DNA from: an uncultured Collinsella sp.
GTDB taxonomy: Bacteria > Actinomycetota > Coriobacteriia > Coriobacteriales > Coriobacteriaceae
NCBI GenBank assembly: GCA_959599915.1
Contig: CAUGJE010000017.1
Location: 1-41,808, forward strand
Direction: 5' to 3'
DNA: 41,808 bases
Below, piece after piece: positions 41,603 through 41,808 of the stretch (the first letter of the stretch is position 1; every line of letters begins with the position of its first letter). The notes beneath the pieces were generated by a model, which saw nothing but the letters and a program-made list of their open reading frames with translations, did not search any database and had not been told where the DNA came from. The translations under genes and the position numbers were made by a program.

Positions 41603-41727
41603 GGGCCCGCCCTGGTGTTGCTTTTCAGAACGTCCTCGGACATGTCGGAAGCCCCGCTGCGCGCTACGCGCTGTGGGGCTTCCTCCGTCCTGCGGAATGT
41701 TCTGAAAAGCAACACCAGGGCGGGCCC
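41603..41727. repeat. 125-nt giant inverted repeat with 29-bp perfect arms
   Basis: The arms 41603-41631 and 41699-41727 are perfect reverse complements over 29 bases (outer end GGGCCCGCCCTGG, inner end TTTTCAGAAC). Inside, GGAAGCCCC (41647-41655) pairs with GGGGCTTCC (41675-41683), and GCGCG/CGCGC form the tip. There is no T-run. It could be an extragenic palindromic repeat, a small non-autonomous element or an mRNA-end structure. Confidence 0.85.
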
Positions 41728-41728
41728 T

Positions 41729-41808
41729 GCGTTAACGCGGCAGAGGGGAGTGAGATTCCTTGATCGCTCACTTAATCTAATAGGAAAGTTAGTGAGGCCG
41801 GAGCTTTG
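41729..41808. other. Non-coding tail after the inverted repeat
   Basis: I see no gene. There is a ten-base palindrome GCGTTAACGC (41729-41738), and two copies of AGTGAG (41749, 41791) that can each pair with CTCACT (41767-41772). It may be the regulatory region of the next gene beyond the window. Confidence 0.35.

Noticed and set aside
1..41808. CRISPR array, phage genes or insertion sequence
   Set aside because: No regularly spaced direct repeats, no transposase or integrase motifs, and no phage structural genes were seen.

Overview
The window looks like a chromosomal segment of a high-GC actinobacterium of the class Coriobacteriia, most like Collinsella. This rests on GC-rich codon use, the actinobacterial block rapZ-whiA-gap-pgk-tpiA-secG, Tat-type lipoprotein signals, and general protein character. 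The genus is inference. I see no phage, insertion sequence, CRISPR array or tRNA gene.

Layout. (1) 1-152: 3' end of a 5S rRNA gene, so an rRNA operon ends here, with a strong terminator. (2) 279-3786 (+): coaE, a small lytic transglycosylase and uvrB. (3) 3852-7675 (-): an operon of the Fe-S carrier ATPase Mrp and two FAD oxidoreductases. (4) 7821-9974 (-): an LtaS-like glycerophosphate/alkyl-phosphate transferase, divergent from uvrA. (5) 10168-17313 (+): uvrA, a YbaK deacylase, murJ and uvrC. All three uvrABC genes therefore lie within 16 kb, with a LexA-like box before uvrA. (6) 17314-28194 (+): a sialic-acid utilisation locus. It comprises a structured leader, an SBP_bac_5-type ABC transporter with a permease-ATPase fusion, an AXE1-type acetylesterase, a catalytically dead paralogue of that esterase, a NanA-type lyase, a ROK (NanK-type) kinase and NanE. 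(7) 28207-35351 (+): rapZ, whiA, gap, pgk, tpiA, gpmI and secG. (8) 35642-41586 (+): a canonical five-gene oligopeptide ABC transporter, oppABCDF, followed by a 125-nt giant inverted repeat.

How the genes work together. In region 6, sialic acid would enter through the ABC transporter and be deacetylated by the esterase. It would be cleaved to ManNAc and pyruvate (NanA), phosphorylated (ROK kinase) and epimerised to GlcNAc-6-P (NanE). nagA/nagB, a sialidase and a regulator are not in the window. Region 7 carries lower glycolysis, with gpmI joined to pgk-tpiA. In many actinobacteria uvrC is followed closely by rapZ-yvcK-whiA-gap-pgk-tpi-secG. Here the sialic-acid locus separates uvrC from rapZ, and yvcK is missing between rapZ and whiA.

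Most notable: a three-way-junction leader before the sialic-acid operon; the esterase/pseudo-esterase pair; loss of the cysteine-rich ATPase tail in the sialic-acid transporter but not in oppDF; strong intercistronic hairpins after both binding-protein genes; and two large composite inverted repeats (27296-27393 and 41603-41727). All calls come from reading the sequence; no database search was possible.
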